A stretch of DNA of 7,619 nt from Nocardia sp. Its GTDB lineage: Bacteria > Actinomycetota > Actinomycetes > Mycobacteriales > Mycobacteriaceae. Below, piece after piece: positions 1-5,578 of this stretch; position 1 is the stretch's first letter; every line of letters starts with the position of its first letter. The notes under the pieces are model-generated. The model made no database searches, was not told where the DNA came from, and saw nothing but the letters and a program-made list of their open reading frames with translations. Location: assembly GCA_013361595.1 (NCBI GenBank), contig JABFXT010000751.1:1-7619 (forward strand), read 5' to 3'. Both the position numbers and the translations under genes were made by a program.

Positions 1-784
1 GCTCGGCGTTCGTGGCGGCGGACGCACCGGTCTCGCCGGTCCGGCGCGCGGGCTGCCCGGTGGGGGAGGAAGAGCCGGGGTTCGCGCCACCGCTCGCGGT
101 CGGCAGCGGGGGAGCCTGCCGCGGACGCGTCCCGGTGGGTTCCGCCGGGGTCTCGCCGGCTTTCGCGGGCTGCTGCGGCCCGGCGGCTGGCGGGTCGGGG
201 GTATAGCGGTCCGGCAGTCTCGTATACGGCGTGTAGACATCGGTGGCCGGCGCGGCGTAGGGGTCGACCCCGCTCTGCGGGAACATGGCGCCGGGATATC
301 CGGTCGTCCCGGGTGTGCCCAGTGCTTCCGGCTCGAACGCGCCGGGCGGTAGCGGTGGTGGTTCCGGGGCGCGCATATGCAGCATCCACCAGGCGGCGAG
401 CATGAGGGCGAGCGCGATGACACCGGATCCGCCGAGTCCGATACCCACCGGCCCCATCGTGCTCACCGCGATCGCCAGCGCCACGATCAGCACGATCGTC
501 TTGGTCTGATTCTGTGGTTGCCGGTCACTGCGGGCCAGCGACTCCGCCATCGAACCACCGCTCCCGGGTTCCGGGAACAGCAGCCATCCGGCGAGGTAGA
601 GCACGATACCGGCGCCACCGAAAATGGTGGACACCACGAACGCCACCCGTACCAGCACCGGATCGATCCCGTAGCGATGGCCGAATCCCGCCGCGACTCC
701 GGCGATCGGGCCCCGGCGGGGCAACCGGACCGGTCGCGTCTGCCACATCTGCTGGAGCTGCTCGCCGAAGCTCGTTCTCGTCAT
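1..784 (-). CDS. esrI: PspC-domain membrane protein, EsrI-like, partial (3' end beyond left edge)
   Basis: Reading the minus strand from the ATG at 784 gives 261 residues with no stop before the window edge. Residues about 17-73 form a PspC domain: a basic RLPRRG start, IAGVAAGFGHRYGID, then a membrane segment ending GWLLFPEP. A second hydrophobic stretch at about 96-136 can hold one or two more membrane helices. From about 140 the chain is Pro/Ala/Gly/Thr-rich and probably disordered. In Corynebacterium glutamicum EsrI is a PspC-domain membrane protein, encoded divergently from esrSR, that inhibits the kinase EsrS when there is no stress; the same layout here suggests the same role. The symbol rests on domain plus synteny, so orthology is inferred. 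An in-frame ATG at 793 is an alternative start, adding three residues. Neither start has a strong ribosome binding site. Confidence 0.88.
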   Translation of the reverse strand, partial: MTRTSFGEQLQQMWQTRPVRLPRRGPIAGVAAGFGHRYGIDPVLVRVAFVVSTIFGGAGIVLYLAGWLLFPEPGSGGSMAESLARSDRQPQNQTKTIVLIVALAIAVSTMGPVGIGLGGSGVIALALMLAAWWMLHMRAPEPPPLPPGAFEPEALGTPGTTGYPGAMFPQSGVDPYAAPATDVYTPYTRLPDRYTPDPPAAGPQQPAKAGETPAEPTGTRPRQAPPLPTASGGANPGSSSPTGQPARRTGETGASAATNAE

Positions 785-943
785 GGATCCCATGGTCCGC
801 CCGGAACAGCGGCGCGCACATCGGGGGGAACCCTGAAGTTGGTCCGGAAAACCTCCTGAGCACTGCCGATGGGGGCGGCCGATGCGGATATCAGGGTGTT
901 TCCCCATGGCTGCCGACGACGGTCCCGTGCCAGTATCGAGGGT
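785..943. promoter_or_regulatory. Divergent control region between the esrI-like and esrS-like genes
   Basis: This gap must hold the promoters of both divergent genes. It contains an imperfect inverted repeat: GGGGAACCCTG at 825-835 and CAGGGTGTTTCCCC at 892-905, whose complement differs by a three-base insertion. In C. glutamicum the esrI-esrSR locus is part of the EsrR regulon, so an EsrR-type operator is expected here, but assigning this repeat to it is inference. I see no clear -35/-10 pair. A minus-strand AGGAGG (852-857) is not followed by a start codon at a useful distance. Confidence 0.5.
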
Positions 944-2392
944 ATGTGCCCGTTCGGACCTGCCTTCTACACGCGGGGGGCCGCTGCCGGGCCCGGGGCG
1001 GTTCCCGATACCGGCACTCCACGTCTCGTCCGCCGCTCGGGCGGCCGGATCGTGGGCGGGGTGGCCGGCGGTGTCGCCGACCACCTCGGTATCGACGTGC
1101 TCAAGGTACGGATGGCTTTCGTCCTGCTGGCCGCGCTGGCCGGGGCCGGAATCGTCGCCTACGGCCTGCTGTGGATCTTCACCCCCGACGGCACGGATTC
1201 GGGTCGTCCCTCGGGTACCGAACGCCGGCAGGCGATCGGTCTGGCGCTGCTCGGTCTGGGGCTGTCGGTGGCGGTGTCGTGGGCGTTCAGCGGGGCTGCC
1301 GCCCGGGTGATCGCGCCGATCGTGGTGATCGCGGTGGGCGCGGCGCTGGTCTGGCGGGAATACGACGCCGACGGTCCGCGGTCGCTGGTCGGGATGCCGG
1401 CGAAACCGTCGGTGGTGACCTGGTCGCGGATCATCGCGGGTGTCACGCTGGTGGTCACCGGTCTCGCGGTGGTGGTGTTGTCGCAGGTGGACTGGGGTTC
1501 ACTCGGCTCGGCGCTGCTGGCGGTGGCCGCGACCCTGATCGGCGTGGGCCTGCTGACCGTTCCGCTGGGGCTGCGGTTGATGCATTCGCTCAATGCCGAA
1601 CGCGCCGCCCGCATCCGTAACGAGGAACGGGAGGAGATCGCCTCCCATCTGCACGATTCGGTGCTGCAGACGTTGGCGCTGATTCAGCGTCAGGCCAGCG
1701 ACTCGCAGGAAGTCCTGCGGCTGGCCCGCAGTCAGGAACGCGAACTCCGGCGCTGGCTGTTCGCCGATTCGGGCCCGGCCGAATCCAGTCTGGCCGCTGC
1801 CCTGCGCACCATCGCCGGCGAGGTGGAGGATCAGCACGGGGTGAAGGTCACGCCGGTAACAGTGGGCGATATCGCGATGGACGGGGCGGAACGTGGTTCC
1901 GGCCTGCCCAAGGAGCATTTCACGGCGGTCCTGGGTGCTACTCGGGAAGCCCTGGTGAACGCGGCGAAACATGCCGGTGTCGCCGATATCGATCTGTTCG
2001 CCGAGGCCGAACCGCACCAGGTGAGTGTGTTCGTCCGCGACCGCGGCGCCGGGTTCGATCCCGGTGCCGTCCCGGAGGATCGGCACGGGCTGGCGCGGTC
2101 CATTCGTGGCCGGGTGGAGCGACGCGGCGGCACGGTGGAGATCGTGTCGGAGCCGGGACGGGGCACCGAGGTACGCATATTCATGCCGCGCAACGATTCC
2201 GGGACTTCCGAAGCGGCGGATCCGGCGGACGGTGCCCGCGACGCTGCCACGAGTTCCGCCGCCCCGGAGACTGCCGGACCTGTCACCGATACCGAGCCGG
2301 AGAGTCCCGCTACCGGCCGGAGGAGCTCCGTTGCCGCCGGTCTCAGCGGGATCCGCCGGACCGCTGCCGATCCGGCGCGCCCCGGCCGCTGA
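944..2392 (+). CDS. esrS: PspC-domain sensor histidine kinase, EsrS-like
   Basis: 482 residues from the ATG at 944. Order of parts: a short N-terminal tail; a PspC domain at about 26-83 (RLVRRSGGRIVGGVAGGVADH, first helix about 56-80); further membrane segments near 96-115, 120-137, 161-180 and 188-210; a HisKA_3-type dimerisation helix with EIASHLHDSVLQTL, phospho-acceptor His237; then an HATPase domain with N box REALVNAAKHA (Asn339), DRGAGFD (Asp366), HGLARSIRGR and GRGTEV. From about 417 to the end is an Ala/Pro/Thr/Asp-rich tail, probably disordered, not part of the kinase fold. It should sense envelope stress at the membrane and phosphorylate the regulator encoded downstream. An in-frame ATG at 869 would add 25 residues; 944 is preferred because it has GAGGG just upstream and the extension is uncharacteristic, but spacing from GAGGG is short. 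The PspC-kinase fusion plus the divergent PspC partner are the basis for the EsrS name. Confidence 0.92.
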   Translation: MCPFGPAFYTRGAAAGPGAVPDTGTPRLVRRSGGRIVGGVAGGVADHLGIDVLKVRMAFVLLAALAGAGIVAYGLLWIFTPDGTDSGRPSGTERRQAIGLALLGLGLSVAVSWAFSGAAARVIAPIVVIAVGAALVWREYDADGPRSLVGMPAKPSVVTWSRIIAGVTLVVTGLAVVVLSQVDWGSLGSALLAVAATLIGVGLLTVPLGLRLMHSLNAERAARIRNEEREEIASHLHDSVLQTLALIQRQASDSQEVLRLARSQERELRRWLFADSGPAESSLAAALRTIAGEVEDQHGVKVTPVTVGDIAMDGAERGSGLPKEHFTAVLGATREALVNAAKHAGVADIDLFAEAEPHQVSVFVRDRGAGFDPGAVPEDRHGLARSIRGRVERRGGTVEIVSEPGRGTEVRIFMPRNDSGTSEAADPADGARDAATSSAAPETAGPVTDTEPESPATGRRSSVAAGLSGIRRTAADPARPGR

Positions 2393-2760
2393 TGGTTCAC
2401 GCGGGGACCGCTCGGTTCCGGTCTCGCCGAGCGTCCGGGGCGATCGGGCCCGCCGCCGTACCGGCCGATATCTCGTCCGCTGCCTCGGCCGTGTACTTCT
2501 GTTCGGTCGCCACGAATCAGCCGGGCCGTCGCCCGAATCCGATCCCGGCCGCACCTGGACCCGGACCCCGCACGATAATTGCCGAAAACACCCCGTCCGA
2601 CCCGGCCGCCCACTCGGAACCGAGTCTTACGAGGTCCACAAAGGTCGAGGCCCGTCCCGCCGTTGCGCGGCCGAAGCGCATGCGCCGCAGGCGCGAGTCT
2701 CGGCCGCGCAACGGCGGGACCTCGAGGGCCTCGACCCCGCGCGCCGCAGGCGCGCCATGA
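2392..2760 (+). CDS. Doubtful 122-aa ORF bridging kinase and regulator
   Basis: This ORF starts at an ATG sharing one base with the kinase stop (TGATG at 2390-2394) and stops at a TGA overlapping the regulator start (ATGA at 2757-2760). The predicted peptide is Pro/Arg/Ser/Ala-rich with a very basic C-terminal part (KRMRRRR). It shows no recognisable domain, signal peptide or membrane segment. By hand count about three quarters of third positions are G/C, lower than expected for a real gene here, and its last third is written across an inverted repeat, so its composition there is set by the repeat. It may be a chance reading frame in GC-rich DNA. The only argument for translation is the exact overlap at both ends, which would let ribosomes pass from kinase to regulator. 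No separate ribosome binding site was identified. Confidence 0.2.
   Translation: MVHAGTARFRSRRASGAIGPAAVPADISSAASAVYFCSVATNQPGRRPNPIPAAPGPGPRTIIAENTPSDPAAHSEPSLTRSTKVEARPAVARPKRMRRRRESRPRNGGTSRASTPRAAGAP
2409..2433 (+). terminator. Weak hairpin just after the kinase gene
   Basis: CGCTCGG (2409-2415) and CCGAGCG (2427-2433) form a 7-bp stem with an 11-base loop, 16 bases after the kinase stop. No T-run follows, so it is not a classical intrinsic terminator. It could reduce read-through into the regulator or have no role. Confidence 0.18.
2574..2579 (+). promoter_or_regulatory. Possible -10 element upstream of the response regulator
   Basis: GATAAT matches five of six bases of the sigma-70-type -10 consensus and lies in the least GC-rich patch of the spacer. 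No convincing -35 lies about 17 bases upstream. Used as a promoter it would give the regulator a separate transcript with a leader of about 170 bases containing both hairpins downstream. A 6-bp palindrome, ACTCGG-AA-CCGAGT at 2612-2625, lies shortly after it and could be an operator. Confidence 0.22.
2643..2736 (+). repeat. Long interrupted inverted repeat (31 bp of stem) in the kinase-regulator spacer
   Basis: The inner arms 2654-2674 and 2700-2720 are perfectly complementary over 21 bp (arm begins GTCCCGCCGTTGCGCGG). The outer arms 2643-2652 (GGTCGAGGCC) and 2727-2736 (GGCCTCGACC) add 10 bp. Between them are asymmetric bulges of 1 and 6 bases. The 25-base loop (2675-2699) contains the palindrome GCGCATGCGC (2676-2685) and a small GCGCC-GCA-GGCGC hairpin (2682-2694). 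No T-run follows. It could be a palindromic interspersed element, an RNA leader structure, or a factor-dependent attenuator. The structure is read directly; the role is unknown. Confidence 0.85.
2739..2755 (+). promoter_or_regulatory. Hairpin covering the ribosome binding site of the response regulator
   Basis: GCGCGCC (2739-2745) pairs with GGCGCGC (2749-2755) around a GCA loop: seven G-C pairs ending one base before the regulator ATG at 2757. The only AGG that could serve as a binding site (2748-2750) lies in the loop and stem, so a folded transcript should hinder initiation unless a ribosome or protein opens it. The core 14-mer GCGCCGCAGGCGCG (2741-2754) also occurs at 2682-2695 inside the loop of the larger hairpin. 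Confidence 0.55.
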
Positions 2761-3413
2761 ACACAGCGAGGTCGAGTGTGCGGGTTTTTCTGGTGGACGA
2801 TCACGCCGTCTTCCGGTCCGGGGTGCGGGCCGAGTTGAGCCGGGAGACGGATATGGAGGTCGTGGGGGAAGCCGGTGGTGTGGCCGAGGCGGTGGCGGGG
2901 ATCAACAGCGCGAAACCCGATGTGGTGTTGCTCGACGTGCATATGCCCGACGGGGGCGGGGTGGCGGTGCTGCACGGTATCGACAGTGGGCCGGTATGTC
3001 TGGCGTTGAGTGTGTCCGATGCCGCCGAAGATGTGATCGCGGTGATCCGGGCCGGTGCCCGGGGCTATGTCACCAAGACGATTTCCGGCGCCGAACTGGC
3101 CGACGGGATCCGCCGGGTGGCCGGGGGTGATGCGGTGTTCAGCCCGCGGCTGGCCGGTTTCGTGCTGGATTCGTTCACCGGGAAGTCTCCGGTGCCCGAG
3201 CCGCCGCTGGATCCGGAACTGGATTCGCTGACGCCGCGCGAGCTGGAGGTGCTGCGGCTACTGGCCCGCGGTTACACCTATCGGGAGATCGCCGAGAAGC
3301 TGTTCATCTCGGTGAAGACGGTGGAGACCCATGCCTCGAATGTGCTGCGCAAGACCCAGCAGTCCAACCGGAACGCGTTGACGCGCTGGGCGCATCGGCG
3401 GCGTATCGACTGA
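2757..3413 (+). CDS. esrR: NarL/LuxR-family response regulator, EsrR-like
   Basis: 218 residues. The receiver domain (about 8-125) has the acidic pair Asp14-Asp15 in FLVDDHAVFR, the phosphorylation site Asp60 in VVLLDVHMPDGGG, a conserved-position Ser85 and Lys107 in GYVTKTIS. After a Pro-rich linker (about 143-155) comes a LuxR-type helix-turn-helix at about 158-201 (LTPRELEVLRLLARGYTYREIAEKLF, then SVKTVETHASNVLRK). Phosphorylated by the upstream kinase, it should dimerise and bind promoters of envelope-stress genes, probably including its own locus, as EsrR does in C. glutamicum. The reading frame stays open upstream as far as 2025, but homology begins at SSVRVFLVDDH, which supports the ATG at 2757. 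Unlike most kinase-regulator pairs, which overlap or nearly so, it begins 364 bases after the kinase stop, behind strong hairpins. Its stop is 5 bases from the convergent methyltransferase stop. Confidence 0.95.
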   Translation: MNTARSSVRVFLVDDHAVFRSGVRAELSRETDMEVVGEAGGVAEAVAGINSAKPDVVLLDVHMPDGGGVAVLHGIDSGPVCLALSVSDAAEDVIAVIRAGARGYVTKTISGAELADGIRRVAGGDAVFSPRLAGFVLDSFTGKSPVPEPPLDPELDSLTPRELEVLRLLARGYTYREIAEKLFISVKTVETHASNVLRKTQQSNRNALTRWAHRRRID

Positions 3414-3418
3414 GGCCG

Positions 3419-4576
3419 TCAGGGTCGGGCGGGGTCGTGCAGGCCGCGGACCGAGCGGGTGACGGTGAACTTCCGGTTGCGGCCCATCACCTCGGTGCGC
3501 CCGACCATCCGTTCGACCACGGTGCGATGGTTGAGATGGTTGTTGTACACGGTCCACAGTTCGCCGCCGGGCCGCAGTACCCGGCCGGTCTGGGCGAACA
3601 TCTTGATGGCGGATCCGGTGTGCACGGCCGCGCCGACGTGGAACGGCGGATTGCACACGACCAGGTCGGCGCTGTTGTCGGGGGCTGCGGACATGGCGTC
3701 GTCGCGGACCACCCGGACCTGCTCGGTGACCTGGTTGGCGGCGGCGGTCGCGGTGGCCGAGGCGACGGCGGCGGCGGATTGGTCGGTGCCGACCACGGCG
3801 AGGCCGGGCCGGGATCGGGCGAGGGCCACGGCCAGGATGCCGGTGCCGCAACCGAGGTCGACGGCGTCGCGGGCGTCGGGTTTCATCGCGCGTAGATGTT
3901 CCAGCAGGAACCGGGTGCCGATATCGAGCCGGGTGCCGGAGAACGCCGCGCCGTGGGCGACCACGTCGATATCTAGTTCGCCGATGTGCTCGTGCAGCGG
4001 AAACCGGGAAGCGCCTACCGGTTTCGGACCGTGGACCAGCAGGGTGCGCGATTTCTGCCGGCCGCGGCTGGCCCGTACTTCGGCGAACGATTCGGCCAGT
4101 ACGTCGTTCATGGCCTTGGTGAGGTATTTGTCGCGGCCACCGGCGTAGATCCGGACCGCGGGGTGGGCGTATCGGGCGACGGCCTCGGCGATTTCGGCCA
4201 GACCGGCCAGAACCCGCGGTAGCCGCAACAGGACGACGGTCGCGCCGGCGAGCAGGCTTTCGCCCAGCGGGTGCGCCGTGTAACGGTCGGCCAGTCCGAG
4301 GGCTCGGGCGTTGGCTGCCAGGGCGAGTTCGCCGGTGAGCAGGTCCTGATGGACGCGGAGCCCGTGCAGATCATGGGCAGCGGCCGCGCCGAGGGTGAGG
4401 GCGCCGTAGCCGTCGCCGATCACGGCGACCGTTTCCCCGGCGTCCCCGGCGTCGGCGAGCGCATCCGCGGCCACATCGAGAATCAGGCGGTCGGCGGCAT
4501 CGACGGCATACAGGTTGGCGGCCTCCACATCCGGATAGCGGCGCAACCTTCCCAGCAGGTCCTCCACATCTCGCAC
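3419..4576 (-). CDS. RlmG/RsmC-like rRNA guanine-N2 methyltransferase
   Basis: 385 residues from a GTG at 4576. It has the two-domain layout of the RlmG/RsmC family: an N-terminal degenerate methyltransferase-like half (about 1-180) and a C-terminal catalytic half. Catalytic marks are SAM motif I VDLGCGTGILAV (239-250), the acidic end of strand 2 in VVGTD (261-265), and NPPF (309-312), the motif of enzymes that methylate exocyclic amino groups of bases. The end (LWTVYNNHLNHR, then GRNRKFTVTRSVR) resembles RlmG more than RsmC. RlmG makes m2G1835 in E. coli 23S rRNA; the exact target here cannot be read, so no symbol is given. The frame stays open to a GTG at 4741, but that stretch is Arg/Gly-rich without family character and would cover the neighbouring promoter. 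The true start is probably 4576 or the GTG at 4567. No Shine-Dalgarno sequence is visible, so translation may be leaderless. Confidence 0.92.
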   Translation of the reverse strand: MRDVEDLLGRLRRYPDVEAANLYAVDAADRLILDVAADALADAGDAGETVAVIGDGYGALTLGAAAAHDLHGLRVHQDLLTGELALAANARALGLADRYTAHPLGESLLAGATVVLLRLPRVLAGLAEIAEAVARYAHPAVRIYAGGRDKYLTKAMNDVLAESFAEVRASRGRQKSRTLLVHGPKPVGASRFPLHEHIGELDIDVVAHGAAFSGTRLDIGTRFLLEHLRAMKPDARDAVDLGCGTGILAVALARSRPGLAVVGTDQSAAAVASATATAAANQVTEQVRVVRDDAMSAAPDNSADLVVCNPPFHVGAAVHTGSAIKMFAQTGRVLRPGGELWTVYNNHLNHRTVVERMVGRTEVMGRNRKFTVTRSVRGLHDPARP

Positions 4577-4797
4577 GTGAACAAGTGTGCTAGATCGTTG
4601 CCGCGGCCCGCCGGCCACCCCGTCGGATACGCCCGGGCCCCGGTGAACGTCCCGTTCTCCGGCCCGGCTCCGGCTACGGCCGCAGCTCCCGGTATATCGG
4701 CCGGGCCGGCCCGCGATCGCGGCGCGCACCTCCCGTGGCACACCCGAGGAGAGCGTATTACCGCAGGACAGCGGCAGCGGCGGTTAGCATCGCCCCC
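4577..4797. promoter_or_regulatory. Divergent intergenic region between methyltransferase and AMIN-like lipoprotein
   Basis: About 220 bases that must contain both promoters. Toward the lipoprotein, TAGCAT (4785-4790) fits the actinobacterial TANNNT -10 pattern and ends 7 bases before the ATG at 4798, so transcription probably starts at or next to the start codon, giving a leaderless mRNA. No good -35 is visible. Toward the methyltransferase no clear promoter is seen. A perfect 12-base palindrome CCGCGATCGCGG lies at 4711-4722. Confidence 0.45.
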
Positions 4798-5421
4798 ATG
4801 CGTACCGGGCAGGTTCTGGTAGTGGCGGCGATGCTGGGTTGTCTCACGGCATGCGCCGACTCCGGTTCCACACCGCCGGTCAGCTCCCCGGAGCTGGTGC
4901 CGGCGGTGCCGACCTCGGAGGTGGACACCCCGGCGTTGCCGGTACCGCCGATCCCGTTGCCGGGCGAGGCGGTGCCCGCGCCGGACGATACGGTGCCCAA
5001 ACAGGGGGAAGCGTCGCCGGGAGCCCAGCTGACCGTCACCGATATCCGGCTGAGCCGGCATCCGGGGTTCGATCGGGTGGAGTACGAACTCGGTGGAGCG
5101 GGCACTCCGGGCTGGAGCGTGTGGTACACCGGGCGGGCTCTTCAGGACGGCAGCGGCCGGGAGCTGGATGTGGCCGGCGATTCGGTGCTCGAGGTGCGGA
5201 TCACCGGGTCCGCCTATCCCTTCGACAGCCAGGTGATGCCCTACGCCGGCCCGGACCCGGCTGTCGATCCGGCGGTCCCCGGGATCGCCGGGGTCTATCG
5301 GACCACCGTGTACGAAGGGGTCACCCAATCGTTCATCGGGGTGGCCGCCGACGAGCCGGGCTTCACCGTATCGACCGCCGCGATGCCGAATCGCCTGGTC
5401 ATCGATATCGCGACGGGTTAG
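4798..5421 (+). CDS. Lipoprotein with AMIN-like domain
   Basis: 207 residues. The N-terminus is a lipoprotein signal peptide: MRTGQ, a hydrophobic core VLVVAAMLGC and lipobox LTAC with the lipidated Cys at residue 19. Residues about 20-75 are a Pro/Ser/Thr/Val-rich linker that would span the envelope. Residues about 77-205 match the AMIN-like domain of actinobacterial lipoproteins: LTVTDIRLSRHPGFDRVEYEL, a GWSVWYTGRA strand, an ITGSAYP turn, YRTTVYEGVTQSFIGV and the closing NRLVIDI. Related AMIN domains bind or localise to cell-wall structures, but the ligand of this actinobacterial version is not known to me. The start at 4798 is chosen because it directly precedes the signal peptide and has a well-placed TAGCAT -10; an upstream GTG at 4735 would bury the signal. 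It is divergent from the methyltransferase and could be cotranscribed with the next lipoprotein, 157 bases downstream. Confidence 0.9.
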   Translation: MRTGQVLVVAAMLGCLTACADSGSTPPVSSPELVPAVPTSEVDTPALPVPPIPLPGEAVPAPDDTVPKQGEASPGAQLTVTDIRLSRHPGFDRVEYELGGAGTPGWSVWYTGRALQDGSGRELDVAGDSVLEVRITGSAYPFDSQVMPYAGPDPAVDPAVPGIAGVYRTTVYEGVTQSFIGVAADEPGFTVSTAAMPNRLVIDIATG

Positions 5422-5578
5422 CGCGGGTGGGCCCCGGTATCGGTTGATCATCAATGGTCAGGCTGGGCGGTCGAAATACGACCCGACACAGTACGGTTGA
5501 CAGCACCGGCGGCTCAGATGTCCGGCGCGCCGGTGCGAAAATACGGGGTCGTGGGCATCCGAGGGGAGTTCAACACCT
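5422..5578 (+). promoter_or_regulatory. Intergenic region with promoter elements upstream of the small lipoprotein
   Basis: TTGACA at 5497-5502 is a perfect -35 consensus hexamer, but no convincing -10 follows at 16-18 bases. Two small palindromes lie upstream: TTGAT-C-ATCAA (5444-5454) and GGTCG-AAATA-CGACC (5469-5483). Either could be an operator or the end of the preceding transcript. Neither has a T-run. Confidence 0.35.
5561..5568 (+). promoter_or_regulatory. Strong ribosome binding site of the small lipoprotein
   Basis: GAGGGGAG lies 10 bases before the ATG at 5579. It is the clearest Shine-Dalgarno sequence in the window and fixes this start. Confidence 0.75.

Noticed and set aside
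525..863. Minus-strand 112-codon frame overlapping the esrI-like start region
   Set aside because: It is a shadow of the PspC gene in another frame; the peptide lacks domain features while the overlapping frame gives a clear PspC domain.
1499..2613. Long minus-strand frames antisense to the kinase gene
   Set aside because: They have no recognisable motifs and are rich in Arg, Pro and Gly, typical of antisense frames of GC-rich genes; the plus-strand kinase motifs are unambiguous.
2025..2756. N-terminal extension of the response regulator back to an ATG at 2025
   Set aside because: The extension overlaps the kinase coding region in another frame and is low-complexity; the receiver domain starts right after 2757.
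3410..3422. CTGA-GGCCG-TCAG mini-hairpin between convergent stops
   Set aside because: A 4-bp stem without a T-run is too weak to call a terminator.
4711..4722. Perfect palindrome CCGCGATCGCGG
   Set aside because: Short GC-rich palindromes of this kind are common in such genomes; it is noted but gives no specific evidence for an operator.
4483..5454. Minus-strand 323-codon frame across the lipoprotein and methyltransferase start
   Set aside because: It is antisense to a clear lipoprotein and reads the methyltransferase 5' end in the wrong frame.
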